Of a stretch of DNA of 63,464 bases, positions 53,534 through 61,602 are shown piece by piece. The DNA comes from Actinoplanes italicus. Lineage in GTDB: Bacteria; Actinomycetota; Actinomycetes; Mycobacteriales; Micromonosporaceae. Under the pieces are notes generated by a model. The model did not search any database, was not told the origin of the DNA, and saw only the letters and a list, made by a program, of their open reading frames with translations. The stretch covers positions 1 through 63,464 of the forward strand of contig NZ_PVMZ01000041.1 in the NCBI RefSeq assembly GCF_003001815.1. Direction: 5' to 3'. The first letter of the stretch is position 1. Each line of letters begins with the position of its first letter. A program made the translations under genes and the position numbers.

Positions 53534-54460
53534 GTGGGCATTTACAAGAAGCTGAAGACCTTTGCGGGCCTGCCCGTCGTCGACGTCGACACGAAGAAGA
53601 AAAAGCTGCCCGACGATCCGTCCACGGTGGCCTGGCGGATCGACCTGGAGGACTTCGAGGCCGACCCCGAGGAGCTCGAGGCCGCCTTCGAGAAGGTGTT
53701 GAAACGCACCGGACCGGCCGGCCCCACCGCGCTGATCATCGGCGAGTGGGGGTCGGCCTACGACACCTCGTTCCCCTACGATCTGCTGGTCCGCAACGCC
53801 TCACGGCTGACCGCGCTCCGGTCGCTGTTCGTCGGTGAGATGACCGGTGAGCAGTGCGAGATCTCCTGGATCCATCAGGAGGACATCACGCCCGTGCTGG
53901 AGACGTTCCCGGCGCTGGAGCGCCTATGGGTGCGCGGCGGCGAAGGCCTCGAGATGAAACCGGTCGGCCACGAGAGCCTGCGCGAGCTGGTCCTGCAGTC
54001 GGGCGGCCTGCCCGCCGAGGTGATCCGGGCCGTCGGCGCAAGCGACCTCCCCCATCTGACGCACCTGGAGCTCTGGCTGGGCGTCGACGAGTACGGCGGC
54101 GATGCCCGCGCCGACGACCTGGCCCCGATTCTGGCCGGGCGATCCCTGCCGTCGCTCACCTACCTCGGTCTGCGCAACGCCGAGATCGCCGACGAGCTCG
54201 CCGCGGCCGTCGCCGCCGCGCCGATCGTCGCCCGGATCACCGATCTCGACCTGTCGATGGGCGTGCTCGGCGACACCGGCGCCGAGACCCTGCTGGCCGG
54301 GCAGCCGCTGACCCACCTGCGGTCGCTGAAACTGCGCCACCACTTCATGTCGAAGGAGATGGCCCAGCGGCTGGTCGACGAGCTTCCCGGGGTGGAGGTC
54401 GACGTCGCCAAGCGGCAGGAGGAAGAGGAGTGGGGCCGCTACACGGCGGTGTCCGAGTAG
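53534..54460 (+). CDS. STM4015-family leucine-rich-repeat protein
   Basis: A 308-aa soluble protein whose middle is a run of irregular leucine-rich repeats (FPALERLWVRGGEGLEM; HESLRELVLQSGGLP; LPHLTHLELWLGV; LPSLTYLGLRNAEIA; LRSLKLRHHF). It matches the STM4015 family, named from Salmonella, encoded with the four genes that follow. The GTG at 53534 has AAGGGAG upstream; the longer frame lacks a site. Its role is unknown; a scaffold or substrate-recognition part of the cassette is inference. The stop overlaps the next start (TAGTG). Confidence 0.8.
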   Translation: MGIYKKLKTFAGLPVVDVDTKKKKLPDDPSTVAWRIDLEDFEADPEELEAAFEKVLKRTGPAGPTALIIGEWGSAYDTSFPYDLLVRNASRLTALRSLFVGEMTGEQCEISWIHQEDITPVLETFPALERLWVRGGEGLEMKPVGHESLRELVLQSGGLPAEVIRAVGASDLPHLTHLELWLGVDEYGGDARADDLAPILAGRSLPSLTYLGLRNAEIADELAAAVAAAPIVARITDLDLSMGVLGDTGAETLLAGQPLTHLRSLKLRHHFMSKEMAQRLVDELPGVEVDVAKRQEEEEWGRYTAVSE

Positions 54461-55536
54461 TGCGTCTCGCCGTCGTCGGAAACCCGGAGAACCGCCGGGT
54501 CGCCCTGTTCACCGAGGCCGTGCTGCGGGCCGGACTGCCCGGGCCGGAAGTGTATGCATGGCGCGATGTGCTGCTCTCCGGCCGGGTTCCGGGCCCGGGC
54601 ACCCACGTGCGGATCGACTCCCCCGGGGAGAACACCGAGGTCGACCGGCTGCTGCGCGAGCTCGGCGAGCGCCGGCCCGCGAGTCCGGCCGAGCACGGTG
54701 AGATCGTCGGGACGGCGGCGGCGTTCGCGGGTCTGCGGGAGGCGCTGCGACGGGTCGAGGCCGGTGGCGGGCGGCTGCTCAACCAGCCCGACGACATCCT
54801 CGCCATGACCGACAAGCCGCGCTGCCACGCTCTGCTGGCCGCCTCGGGTGTCCCGGTGCCGCCCGCGCTCGCCCCCGTGCACGACTACGACTCGCTGCGC
54901 GCCGCCATGACGGAGGCTGGCTGGGGCCGCGTCTTCGTCAAACCCTCACACGGCTCGTCGGCGTCCGGGGTGATCGCGCTGACCGCGGCCGGGCGGCGGG
55001 TCACCGCGATCACGTCGGTGGAGCTCAACGGCGACAAGCTCTTCAACAACCTTCGGGTACGCCGGTACGACGACGAAACCCCGGTCCGTGCGATCGTCGA
55101 CCGGCTGGGACCGGACGGGCTCCACGTCGAACGCTGGTTCCCGAAAGCCACCCTCGACGACCGGACGCTCGACCTGCGGGTCGTCGTGATCGCCGGGGCG
55201 CCCCGGCACGTGGTCGTCCGCACCAGCAGCTCCCCCATGACGAACCTGCACCTGGGCAACGCGCGCGGCGACGTGGAGGCGGTCCGCGCCGCGGCCGGTG
55301 AGCCGGCCTGGGCCGCGGCCATGGAGACGTGCGCGCGGGCCGCCGCGTGTTTCCCGGGGACGCTGCAGGCCGGCGTGGACCTGATGTTCCGCAGCGGCTG
55401 GCGCGACCACGCGGTGGCCGAGGTCAACGCGTTCGGCGACCTGCTGCCGCGGGTCCTGGTGGACGGCCTGGACACCTACGACACCCAGGTCTCGGCCCTG
55501 GCCGGCGGATGGGCGGGTGTGGCGTGCGCGAGTTGA
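54460..55536 (+). CDS. STM4014-family ATP-grasp-like protein
   Basis: A 358-aa protein starting VRLAVVGNPENRRV. The middle resembles an ATP-grasp ligase: KPRCHALLAASGVPVPPAL, GRVFVKPSHGSSASGVIAL, ERWFPKATLDDRTLDLRVVVIAG and VAEVNAFGDLLPR, the last like the metal-binding E-x-N motif. ATP-grasp enzymes join an acid to an amine through an acylphosphate, so peptide or amide bond formation is a reasonable guess. It overlaps STM4013 by 13 bases. Confidence 0.8.
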   Translation: MRLAVVGNPENRRVALFTEAVLRAGLPGPEVYAWRDVLLSGRVPGPGTHVRIDSPGENTEVDRLLRELGERRPASPAEHGEIVGTAAAFAGLREALRRVEAGGGRLLNQPDDILAMTDKPRCHALLAASGVPVPPALAPVHDYDSLRAAMTEAGWGRVFVKPSHGSSASGVIALTAAGRRVTAITSVELNGDKLFNNLRVRRYDDETPVRAIVDRLGPDGLHVERWFPKATLDDRTLDLRVVVIAGAPRHVVVRTSSSPMTNLHLGNARGDVEAVRAAAGEPAWAAAMETCARAAACFPGTLQAGVDLMFRSGWRDHAVAEVNAFGDLLPRVLVDGLDTYDTQVSALAGGWAGVACAS

Positions 55537-56321
55537 TCGGGAGTCATGACCTGCTGTTCGTCACGCTTGACACACTGCGGTACGACGTGGCGGCCGAGTG
55601 CCTGGCGGGCGGGCGCACGCCGTACCTGGCCAAGGTCCTGCCCGATGGTGTGTGGGAGCGGCGGCACACCCCGGCGAGTTTCACCTACGCCGCCCATCAC
55701 GCCTTCTTCGCCGGGTTCCTGCCGACGCCGGTGACGCCGGGCCCGCACGAGCGGATGTTCGCGGCCCGATTCGGTGGGAGCGAGACCAGCGGCCCCGGGA
55801 CGTATGTCTTCGACGCCCCGGATCTGCCCACCGCACTCGCCGCGGCCGGCTACCACACCGTCTGCCTGGGCGGCGTCGGCTTCTTCAACCCCTCCGCGCC
55901 ACTGGGACGGGTGCTGCCCGGCCTGTTCACCGAGGCACATTGGGAGCGGGCGTTCGGCGTCACCACTCCCGGCTGTCTCGACGCCCAGCTCGACCGCCTG
56001 GAGACCATCGTCGACGGCCTGCCACCGGAGCGTCCATTGTTCACGTTCGTCAACGTGGCCGCGCTGCACCAGCCGAACCGCCACTACGTCCCCGGCGCCG
56101 AGTCCGACGACCTGTCGACCCACGCCGCCGCGCTGGAGTACGTGGACGGCCGCCTGGATCGCCTGTTCACCCTGGTCACCGGCCGGGGACGCCCCTGCCA
56201 GGTGATCATCTGCTCCGACCATGGCACCCTCTACGGCGAGGACGGCCACACCGGCCACCGCGTCGCTCACGAGGCCGTGTGGACGGTCCCGTACGCCGAC
56301 TTCATCCTGGACGCCCGGTGA
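55524..56321 (+). CDS. STM4013-family sulfatase-like protein
   Basis: A 265-aa protein with an alkaline-phosphatase/sulfatase-like fold: LLFVTLDTLRYDVA at the N-terminus (metal Asp), FVNVAALHQPNRHY, and VIICSDHGTLYGEDGHTGHRVAH (metal Asp-His and His). The usual sulfatase Cys/Ser motif is not evident; Ser/Thr in FTYAAHHAFFAGF may replace it. It would hydrolyse or transfer a phosphate, sulfate or phosphonate group, or only bind one. GTG start within the STM4014 gene; stop overlaps the next GTG. Confidence 0.8.
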   Translation: MRELIGSHDLLFVTLDTLRYDVAAECLAGGRTPYLAKVLPDGVWERRHTPASFTYAAHHAFFAGFLPTPVTPGPHERMFAARFGGSETSGPGTYVFDAPDLPTALAAAGYHTVCLGGVGFFNPSAPLGRVLPGLFTEAHWERAFGVTTPGCLDAQLDRLETIVDGLPPERPLFTFVNVAALHQPNRHYVPGAESDDLSTHAAALEYVDGRLDRLFTLVTGRGRPCQVIICSDHGTLYGEDGHTGHRVAHEAVWTVPYADFILDAR

Positions 56322-57619
56322 ACCTCGACTCGCCCTATCAGGGTTACCTCTACGCCTACCCCCACAAGACCGCCTACCGGCGCCTCGAACCACGGCCGCT
56401 TCTGCGGGACGTCTGGGCGGCCGAGCCACAGCATTCCCTCTTCGGGTACGTGCACCTGCCGTTCTGTGAGATGCGTTGCGGCTTCTGCAACCTGTTCACC
56501 AGGGCGAACCCACCCGCCGAACAGGTGACCGCCTACCTCGCCCAGCTGCGCCGGCAGGCGGGCGCGGTCCGCGACAGCCTCGACCCGGCGGCGTCGTTCT
56601 CTCGTCTCGCGATCGGCGGTGGGACACCGACCTACCTGACCGCGCCGGAGCTCGAGTCGCTGTTCGCGATCCTCGGCGAAACCTTCGGCGCTCCGTCGGT
56701 GCCGTTGTCGGTGGAGACGTCCCCGGCCACCGCGACACCGGACCGCCTGGCCGTTCTCGCCGCGCACGGGACGACCCGGATCAGCATCGGCGTGCAGAGC
56801 TTCCTGGACACCGAGGCGCACGCGGCCGGGCGGCCACAGCGGCTCCCCGAGGTGATGGGCGCCTTGCAGGCGATCAGGGACGCGCGGATCCCGGTCCTCA
56901 ACGTCGACCTCATCTACGGCATCGACGGGCAGACAGCCGAGACGTGGCAGCACTCCCTCGACGAGGCGCTGCGCTGGTCGCCCGAGGAGCTGTACCTCTA
57001 TCCGCTGTACGTACGGCCGCTGACCGGGCTGGGCCGCCGCGCCCACGCCCGCGCCGACTGGGACCGGCAGCGGCTCCAGCTGTACCGGCAGGCTGTCGAG
57101 GTGCTGACCGCCGCCGGATACGTCCGCCACTCGATGCGGCAGTTCCGCCGGGCCGACGCACCGGTGCCCGACGGGCCGGACTACTGCTGCCAGGACGACG
57201 GGATGGTCGGACTGGGGTGCGGCGCGCGTTCGTACACGAGCGATCTGCACTACTCGTTCGACTACGCGGTGGCCGTTCCCGAGGTCCGCGCGGTCATCGA
57301 CGACTTTCTGTCCCGGCCGGCCGGCGACTTCCGCTACGCCGAGTTCGGCTTCCGGCTCGACGCCGTCGAACAGCGCCGCCGCTGGCTGCTCAAGTCGCTG
57401 CTGCGCGCCCAAGGCGTCGACGCGACCGCGTACACGGAACGATTCGGCACGCCGCACACGGACGACTTCCCGCAGCTCACCGAGCTGATCGATCGTGGCT
57501 GGCTGAACGAGGACAGGACCGTGCTCACCGCGTCAGGACTGGACCACTCCGACGCCATCGGCCCCTGGCTGGTCTCCGGCGAGGTCCGTGAGGCGATGGG
57601 AAGCTACGTCCCGCGATGA
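56318..57619 (+). CDS. STM4012-family radical SAM protein (HemN-like)
   Basis: A 433-aa radical SAM enzyme: YVHLPFCEMRCGFCNLF carries the CxxxCxxC [4Fe-4S] motif; GGGTPTYL, SIGVQSF and NVDLIYGIDGQT are the HemN/HemW-like SAM and core motifs. A C-terminal HemN-like domain is also present (LKSLLRAQGVDATAYTERFG). Coproporphyrinogen oxidase proper is unlikely because of the neighbours. It should start radical chemistry on the unknown substrate of this cassette. GTGA overlap upstream and ATGA overlap downstream. Confidence 0.88.
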   Translation: MNLDSPYQGYLYAYPHKTAYRRLEPRPLLRDVWAAEPQHSLFGYVHLPFCEMRCGFCNLFTRANPPAEQVTAYLAQLRRQAGAVRDSLDPAASFSRLAIGGGTPTYLTAPELESLFAILGETFGAPSVPLSVETSPATATPDRLAVLAAHGTTRISIGVQSFLDTEAHAAGRPQRLPEVMGALQAIRDARIPVLNVDLIYGIDGQTAETWQHSLDEALRWSPEELYLYPLYVRPLTGLGRRAHARADWDRQRLQLYRQAVEVLTAAGYVRHSMRQFRRADAPVPDGPDYCCQDDGMVGLGCGARSYTSDLHYSFDYAVAVPEVRAVIDDFLSRPAGDFRYAEFGFRLDAVEQRRRWLLKSLLRAQGVDATAYTERFGTPHTDDFPQLTELIDRGWLNEDRTVLTASGLDHSDAIGPWLVSGEVREAMGSYVPR

Positions 57620-58473
57620 ACGATCTCTACGTGCTCTATCGCGGGCCGCTGGCCAGCTGCAACTACGACTGCCCGTACTGCCCGTTCGCCAAGCGGGTCG
57701 ACCCGCCGGAACTGCTGCGGGCCGACCGCGCCGACCTGGAACGCTTCGCAGGCTGGGTGGAGGCGACCACCGACCGTCGGCTGTCGGTGCTGTTCACCCC
57801 GTGGGGTGAAGCCCTGACCCGGTCCTGGTATCGGGACACGATCGTCCGCCTGTCACACCTCCCGCACGTGGCACGGGTCGCCGTCCAGACCAATCTCGCC
57901 GCTCGCACCGGCTGGCTCGCCGAGGCGAACCCCCAGGTCGCGGCATTGTGGGCCACCTACCATCCGGGCCAGGTGACCCGGGACAGGTTCCTTGTCCGCT
58001 GCCGGGAGCTGCTGTCGCTCGGTGTCCGCTTCTCGGTCGGTGTCGTCGGCCTGCCCGAGCACCACGACGAGGCCGTGGCGCTGCGGGCCGCGCTGCCACC
58101 GGAGGTCTACCTGTGGATCAACGCGGCCGAGGGGCACCTCTACAGTGCCGACGAGGAGCGACGCTGGACGGCTCTCGACCCGCGATTCGGTGACAGCGTC
58201 CGCCCGCACGCGTCACTGGGAGTGCCCTGTCACGCCGGTGAGAACGCGATCTCGGTCCTCGGCGACGGCACGGTCCGCCGCTGCCATTTCATCAAGACCC
58301 CGATCGGCAACCTCTACGACGGGAGCTGGCGCACGGCACTGCGACCACGCGCGTGCACCAACTCCCTCTGCGACTGCCATATCGGGTACGTGCACCTCAA
58401 GCCGCTGGGGCTACGCGATGTGTACGCCGACGGGCTGCTCGAACGCATCCCCGCTGTCTGGCCCCTGACCTGA
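57616..58473 (+). CDS. STM4011-family radical SAM protein
   Basis: A 285-aa radical SAM enzyme with CNYDCPYCPF (CxxxCxxC) near residue 16 and a C-terminal Cys set (CHAGENAIS; RRCHFIKTP; CTNSLCDCHIG) that could hold a second iron-sulfur cluster, like SPASM/twitch domains. VLFTPWGEALTRSWYRD is a family feature. Two radical SAM enzymes in one tightly overlapped operon point to a modified metabolite or peptide. Its last 63 bases overlap the convergent gene ending at 58411. Confidence 0.88.
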   Translation: MNDLYVLYRGPLASCNYDCPYCPFAKRVDPPELLRADRADLERFAGWVEATTDRRLSVLFTPWGEALTRSWYRDTIVRLSHLPHVARVAVQTNLAARTGWLAEANPQVAALWATYHPGQVTRDRFLVRCRELLSLGVRFSVGVVGLPEHHDEAVALRAALPPEVYLWINAAEGHLYSADEERRWTALDPRFGDSVRPHASLGVPCHAGENAISVLGDGTVRRCHFIKTPIGNLYDGSWRTALRPRACTNSLCDCHIGYVHLKPLGLRDVYADGLLERIPAVWPLT

Positions 58474-58896
58474 CGGCTGCGGTGCGGTCGACGGCCGTAC
58501 ACGGACCATGGTCGTGGTGTAGCCGCCACCCGGATATGTCCAGCCGCCGGTGATCGTGGTGCCATCGGCGTCGATGGCGCCCCGGTAGCAGGCCGGACTC
58601 CCCTTGGCGCCACCCCAGATCGTCAGCATGTGCTCGTCGATCTCGTAGACGTAGTCGAGCGTGTTGCCCTGCGTGTCGTAGAACCGGGACACGACGTCGT
58701 CGCCGACCGGCTCGCCGAACGGGTGCAGGTGTCCGATCACCTCCATGCCGCTGATCCGCCGGCCGTCGTGCACCAGGTCGACGTGCTGCAGCAGGAAGAA
58801 TCCGCCGTCCATCCATGCGTAACGGACGACCCCCTCGGCGCCGCCGGTGACCTTCCACGTGCCGGCCAGCCGGTCGAATGCCCGCATCTCGTTCAT
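58411..58896 (-). CDS. DUF1579-like lipocalin-fold protein, ECF42 target
   Basis: About 161 aa: RAFDRLAGTWKVTGGAEGVVRYAWMDGGFF, then antiparallel strands (VISRFYDTQGNTLDYVYEID; YRGAIDADGTTITGGWTYPGGG) as in DUF1579/lipocalin-like proteins. AGGAGGACGAG precedes the ATG at 58896, deciding the start over a longer frame to 58980. Its C-terminal 20 residues are encoded antisense to the STM4011 3' end, so the true stop region deserves checking. A TGTCGA-N17-CGA promoter faces it. Ligand unknown. Confidence 0.75.
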   Translation of the reverse strand: MNEMRAFDRLAGTWKVTGGAEGVVRYAWMDGGFFLLQHVDLVHDGRRISGMEVIGHLHPFGEPVGDDVVSRFYDTQGNTLDYVYEIDEHMLTIWGGAKGSPACYRGAIDADGTTITGGWTYPGGGYTTTMVRVRPSTAPQPSGQGPDSGDAFEQPVGVHIA

Positions 58897-58930
58897 CTCG
58901 TCCTCCTCGGGTCGGTGTTTCGCCGCTACC

Positions 58931-58956
58931 TCGGAGCGGGGCGGCCACCCTCGACA
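58931..58956 (-). promoter_or_regulatory. ECF42-type promoter, minus direction
   Basis: TGTCGA (58956-58951) and CGA (58933-58931) on the minus strand, spacing 17, followed by GGTAGCGGCGAA. It matches the -35 TGTCGA and -10 CGA described for ECF42 sigma factors. Confidence 0.75.
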
Positions 58957-58989
58957 CGGCGGCCATGTGGCCTGAGTCACAGCCGAGTC

Positions 58990-59015
58990 TGTCGAGATCC
59001 GTGCGCCGGCTCCGA
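58990..59015 (+). promoter_or_regulatory. ECF42-type promoter, plus direction
   Basis: TGTCGA (58990-58995), 17-base spacer, CGA (59013-59015), then GGTAGCGGCAAA, nearly identical to the divergent promoter. It serves DUF998, DGPF and the sigma gene, giving autoregulation. Confidence 0.8.
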
Positions 59016-59042
59016 GGTAGCGGCAAAGACCCAGGAGGAGCC

Positions 59043-59654
59043 ATGGATTCGTACGACCGCATGTTTCTCGCCGGAGCCCTCGCCGGCCCGGTCTTCTTCG
59101 CCTCGGCGGTGTGCCAGATGGCCGTCGTCGAGGACTTCGACATCACCCGGCACGCCCTCAGCCAGCTCGCCAACGGCCCGCTCGGCTGGATCCAGGTCGT
59201 CACGTTCGTCGTCACCGGGCTCGGCGGCCTGGCGCTGGCGGCGGGCCTGCGCCGGACCGTGACCGAGGGCGTCGGCCGGCGGGCGCTGCCGATCGCGATC
59301 GCCGTCTTCGGGGCCGGGATGATCCTCGCCGGGGTGTTCCCGACCGACCCGGTCAACGGCTTCCCTGCCGGCGCGCCCGAGGAGCCCGTCGCACCGGTCT
59401 CCTGGCACGGCATCGTCCACGGAACCGCGAACGTCCTGGCGTTCGCCGCCCTGGCCGTCGCCGCGATCGTGGTGACCGTCCGCTGCGCCCGCCGTCGCGC
59501 CGTACTACCGGCGACGCTCAGCGGTGTGACCGCGCTGGTCCTGCTGCTGCCGATGTCCCCCGAGCACATGAGCGTTCAACTGGCGCTGACCGGTGTCGTG
59601 GCGTTCGGCTGGGTCACCGGTCTCGCGCTGGCCCTGCGTCCGCGCGTAGCGTGA
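59043..59654 (+). CDS. DUF998 membrane protein
   Basis: A 203-aa integral membrane protein with six hydrophobic segments, the DUF998 loop HALSQLANGPLGWIQVVTF, and FPTDPVNG between helices 3 and 4. CCAGGAGGAGCC precedes the ATG. First gene after the plus-strand ECF42-type promoter. Function unknown. Confidence 0.85.
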   Translation: MDSYDRMFLAGALAGPVFFASAVCQMAVVEDFDITRHALSQLANGPLGWIQVVTFVVTGLGGLALAAGLRRTVTEGVGRRALPIAIAVFGAGMILAGVFPTDPVNGFPAGAPEEPVAPVSWHGIVHGTANVLAFAALAVAAIVVTVRCARRRAVLPATLSGVTALVLLLPMSPEHMSVQLALTGVVAFGWVTGLALALRPRVA

Positions 59655-59679
59655 CGAGCCGGGCGGAAAGGAACCGGAC

Positions 59680-60051
59680 ATGAAGTATCTGCTGCTCGGA
59701 TACACACCGGCCGCGGCGTGGGATGCCGCCGGTTCCGGCATGGACTCACCGGAGGCGCAGGCCGCGTTCGCTGCCTACCAGCAGTTCGAGCGTGAGCTGA
59801 CGGAGTCCGGGGAATTCGTCTCCAGCGAGGGCCTCGGCCACCCGGCGGTCAGCACCACCGTCCGCCGCACCGAGGCCGGGACGGTGGCCACGGACGGGCC
59901 GTTCGCCGAGCTCAAGGAAGTCCTCGCCAGCTTCGCGGTGATCGACGTGTCCGGCCATGAGCGGGCCGTCGAGATCGCCTCCCGGATCGTCGAGGTGCTG
60001 GGCGAGCCGATCGAGGTACGCCCGATCCTGTGCGCGGACTTCCCCGGGTGA
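59680..60051 (+). CDS. DGPF/YCII-domain protein
   Basis: A 123-aa YCII-related dimeric fold protein with the name-giving DGPFAELKEVLASFAVID motif at about residues 75-92. DGPF proteins are the standard genetic partner of ECF42 sigma factors; their role is thought to be in stress or small-molecule handling and is not settled. GAAAGGAA precedes the ATG. The stop overlaps the sigma-factor GTG by 4 bases. Confidence 0.9.
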   Translation: MKYLLLGYTPAAAWDAAGSGMDSPEAQAAFAAYQQFERELTESGEFVSSEGLGHPAVSTTVRRTEAGTVATDGPFAELKEVLASFAVIDVSGHERAVEIASRIVEVLGEPIEVRPILCADFPG

Positions 60052-61352
60052 TCCGCTCCGCCGAGCCGCCCCGAGAAGCGGCGACACCGGGCGACGTTAG
60101 GTCAGGCCCAGCCGGACGCCGGCCCGGCATTGAAGGCCTGTTGCGGGCGGAGGCGCCCCAGGTACTCGGGGCGCTGGTGCGCCGCCTCGGCCACTTCGAC
60201 GTGGCGGAGGACGCCGTGCAGGAGGCGCTGCTGGTGGCGAGCCGGGTGTGGCCGGCCGATGGAATTCCGGAGAATCCGCGCAGCTGGCTGATCCGGATCG
60301 CCTACCGCAAGATGGTCGACCTGCTCCGGGCCGACCAGGCCCGGCGCCGGCGCGAGATGCATGCGGCGTTCACCGAAGCAGCACCCGCTGTGCAGGAGAC
60401 CGATGACAGCCTCACGCTGCTGCTGTTGTGCTGTCACCCGGCGCTCGGCGCGAACTCGCAGGTGGCGCTCACGCTGCGCGCGGTGGGCGGGCTGACGACC
60501 GCGGAGATCGCGCATGCCTACGGCACGACCGAGAACACGATGGGTACGCGGATCAGCCGCGCGAAGCAGCAGCTGATCCGAGCGGGGGCCCGATTCACGC
60601 CGCCGACCGATGCCGACCGGGAGGAGCGGTTCGACGCCGTGATGCGGGTGCTGTACCTGACCTTCAACGAGGGTCACACCGCATCGTCCGGGGACCGGCT
60701 CGTCCGGGTCGACCTGACCGCCGAGGCGATCCGGCTGACCCGCATGCTGCACCGGCTGGCGCCCGAGCACGTAGAGGTGAGCGGGTTGCTGGCGTTGATG
60801 CTGCTCACCGATGCCCGGCGGGGCGCCCGCACCGGCGTCGACGGCCTGGTCCCGTGGGAGGACCAGGATCGGTCGCGGTGGGACCCGGCTCTGATCGCCG
60901 AGGGCACCGCCCTGCTGGACGGCGTCTGGCCGCTCGGCCGGGTGGGTATCTACCAGCTACAGGCAGCCATCGCGGCCGTGCACGCCGCGGCACCGGCCGC
61001 CGACCGGACCGACTGGGCGCAGATCGCCGTCCTCTACGTCTGGCTGGAGCGGCTCGCCCCGAGCCCGCCGGTCCGGTTGAGCCGGGTGGTCGCGGTGGCT
61101 CGGGCGTACGGTCCGCAACGCGGCCTGGCCCTCCTGGACCAGATGAATCAGCGTCACCACCTGGACACCGACCCGCTGACCCGGCACCGCGAACGAACCG
61201 TCCGCGCGCACCTCACCGAGGAGACCGGAGATCCTGCCCGCGCGGCCTCGCTGTACCGGGAAGCCGCCGCACTGACCGCCAACGAGGTCGAACAGCGCTA
61301 CCTGATCACCCGAGCCGAACGCCTGGACCCGCCGCCCGGGACTGCTAATTGA
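60048..61352 (+). CDS. ECF42-type RNA polymerase sigma factor
   Basis: A 434-aa sigma factor, over twice the usual ECF length. Region 2 (HFDVAEDAVQEALLVASRVWP, NPRSWLIRIAYRKMVDLLRAD) and region 4 (LTLRAVGGLTTAEIAHAYGTTENTMGTRISRAKQQL) are followed by the ~230-aa ECF42 C-terminal extension with EERFDAVMRVLYLTFNEGH and helical TPR-like repeats. The extension replaces an anti-sigma as the control module. I prefer the GTG at 60048 overlapping the DGPF stop (GTGA). Both divergent promoters at 58.9-59.0 kb fit its known target sequence. Confidence 0.92.
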   Translation: MIRSAEPPREAATPGDVRSGPAGRRPGIEGLLRAEAPQVLGALVRRLGHFDVAEDAVQEALLVASRVWPADGIPENPRSWLIRIAYRKMVDLLRADQARRRREMHAAFTEAAPAVQETDDSLTLLLLCCHPALGANSQVALTLRAVGGLTTAEIAHAYGTTENTMGTRISRAKQQLIRAGARFTPPTDADREERFDAVMRVLYLTFNEGHTASSGDRLVRVDLTAEAIRLTRMLHRLAPEHVEVSGLLALMLLTDARRGARTGVDGLVPWEDQDRSRWDPALIAEGTALLDGVWPLGRVGIYQLQAAIAAVHAAAPAADRTDWAQIAVLYVWLERLAPSPPVRLSRVVAVARAYGPQRGLALLDQMNQRHHLDTDPLTRHRERTVRAHLTEETGDPARAASLYREAAALTANEVEQRYLITRAERLDPPPGTAN

Positions 61353-61410
61353 TCGCGACCGGAAGGCCTGGCTGGACCGATGGGCAGCCGGGCCGCCAGC
61401 CCCCACAGCC

Positions 61411-61553
61411 CGGCAGCCAGCCATGCGATCCCGCAGCCCGGCGACCAGCCAGGCGATCCGGCGACCAGCCATGCGATCCGGCGGCCCCGCGACCCGGCGA
61501 CCAGCCATGCGATCCGGCGACCAGCCATGCGATCCGGCGGCCCCGCGACCGGC
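61411..61553. repeat. 20-base tandem repeat, intergenic
   Basis: Units of CGGCGACCAGCCATGCGATC, about five copies, mixed with CGGCCCCGCGAC blocks, in the 250-base gap between the sigma factor and the DUF6745 gene. Copies 61475-61508 and 61509-61552 form a longer repeat. No gene is supported. Confidence 0.8.
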
Positions 61554-61602
61554 CTAGCGGCCAGCCCCGCGGCCCAGCCTCCCGGGACGCGGCCCGGCGC
61601 GG

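Noticed and set aside
61411..61553. CRISPR-like array or coding repeat
   Set aside because: Units abut with no unique spacers, and the frames have no start signal.
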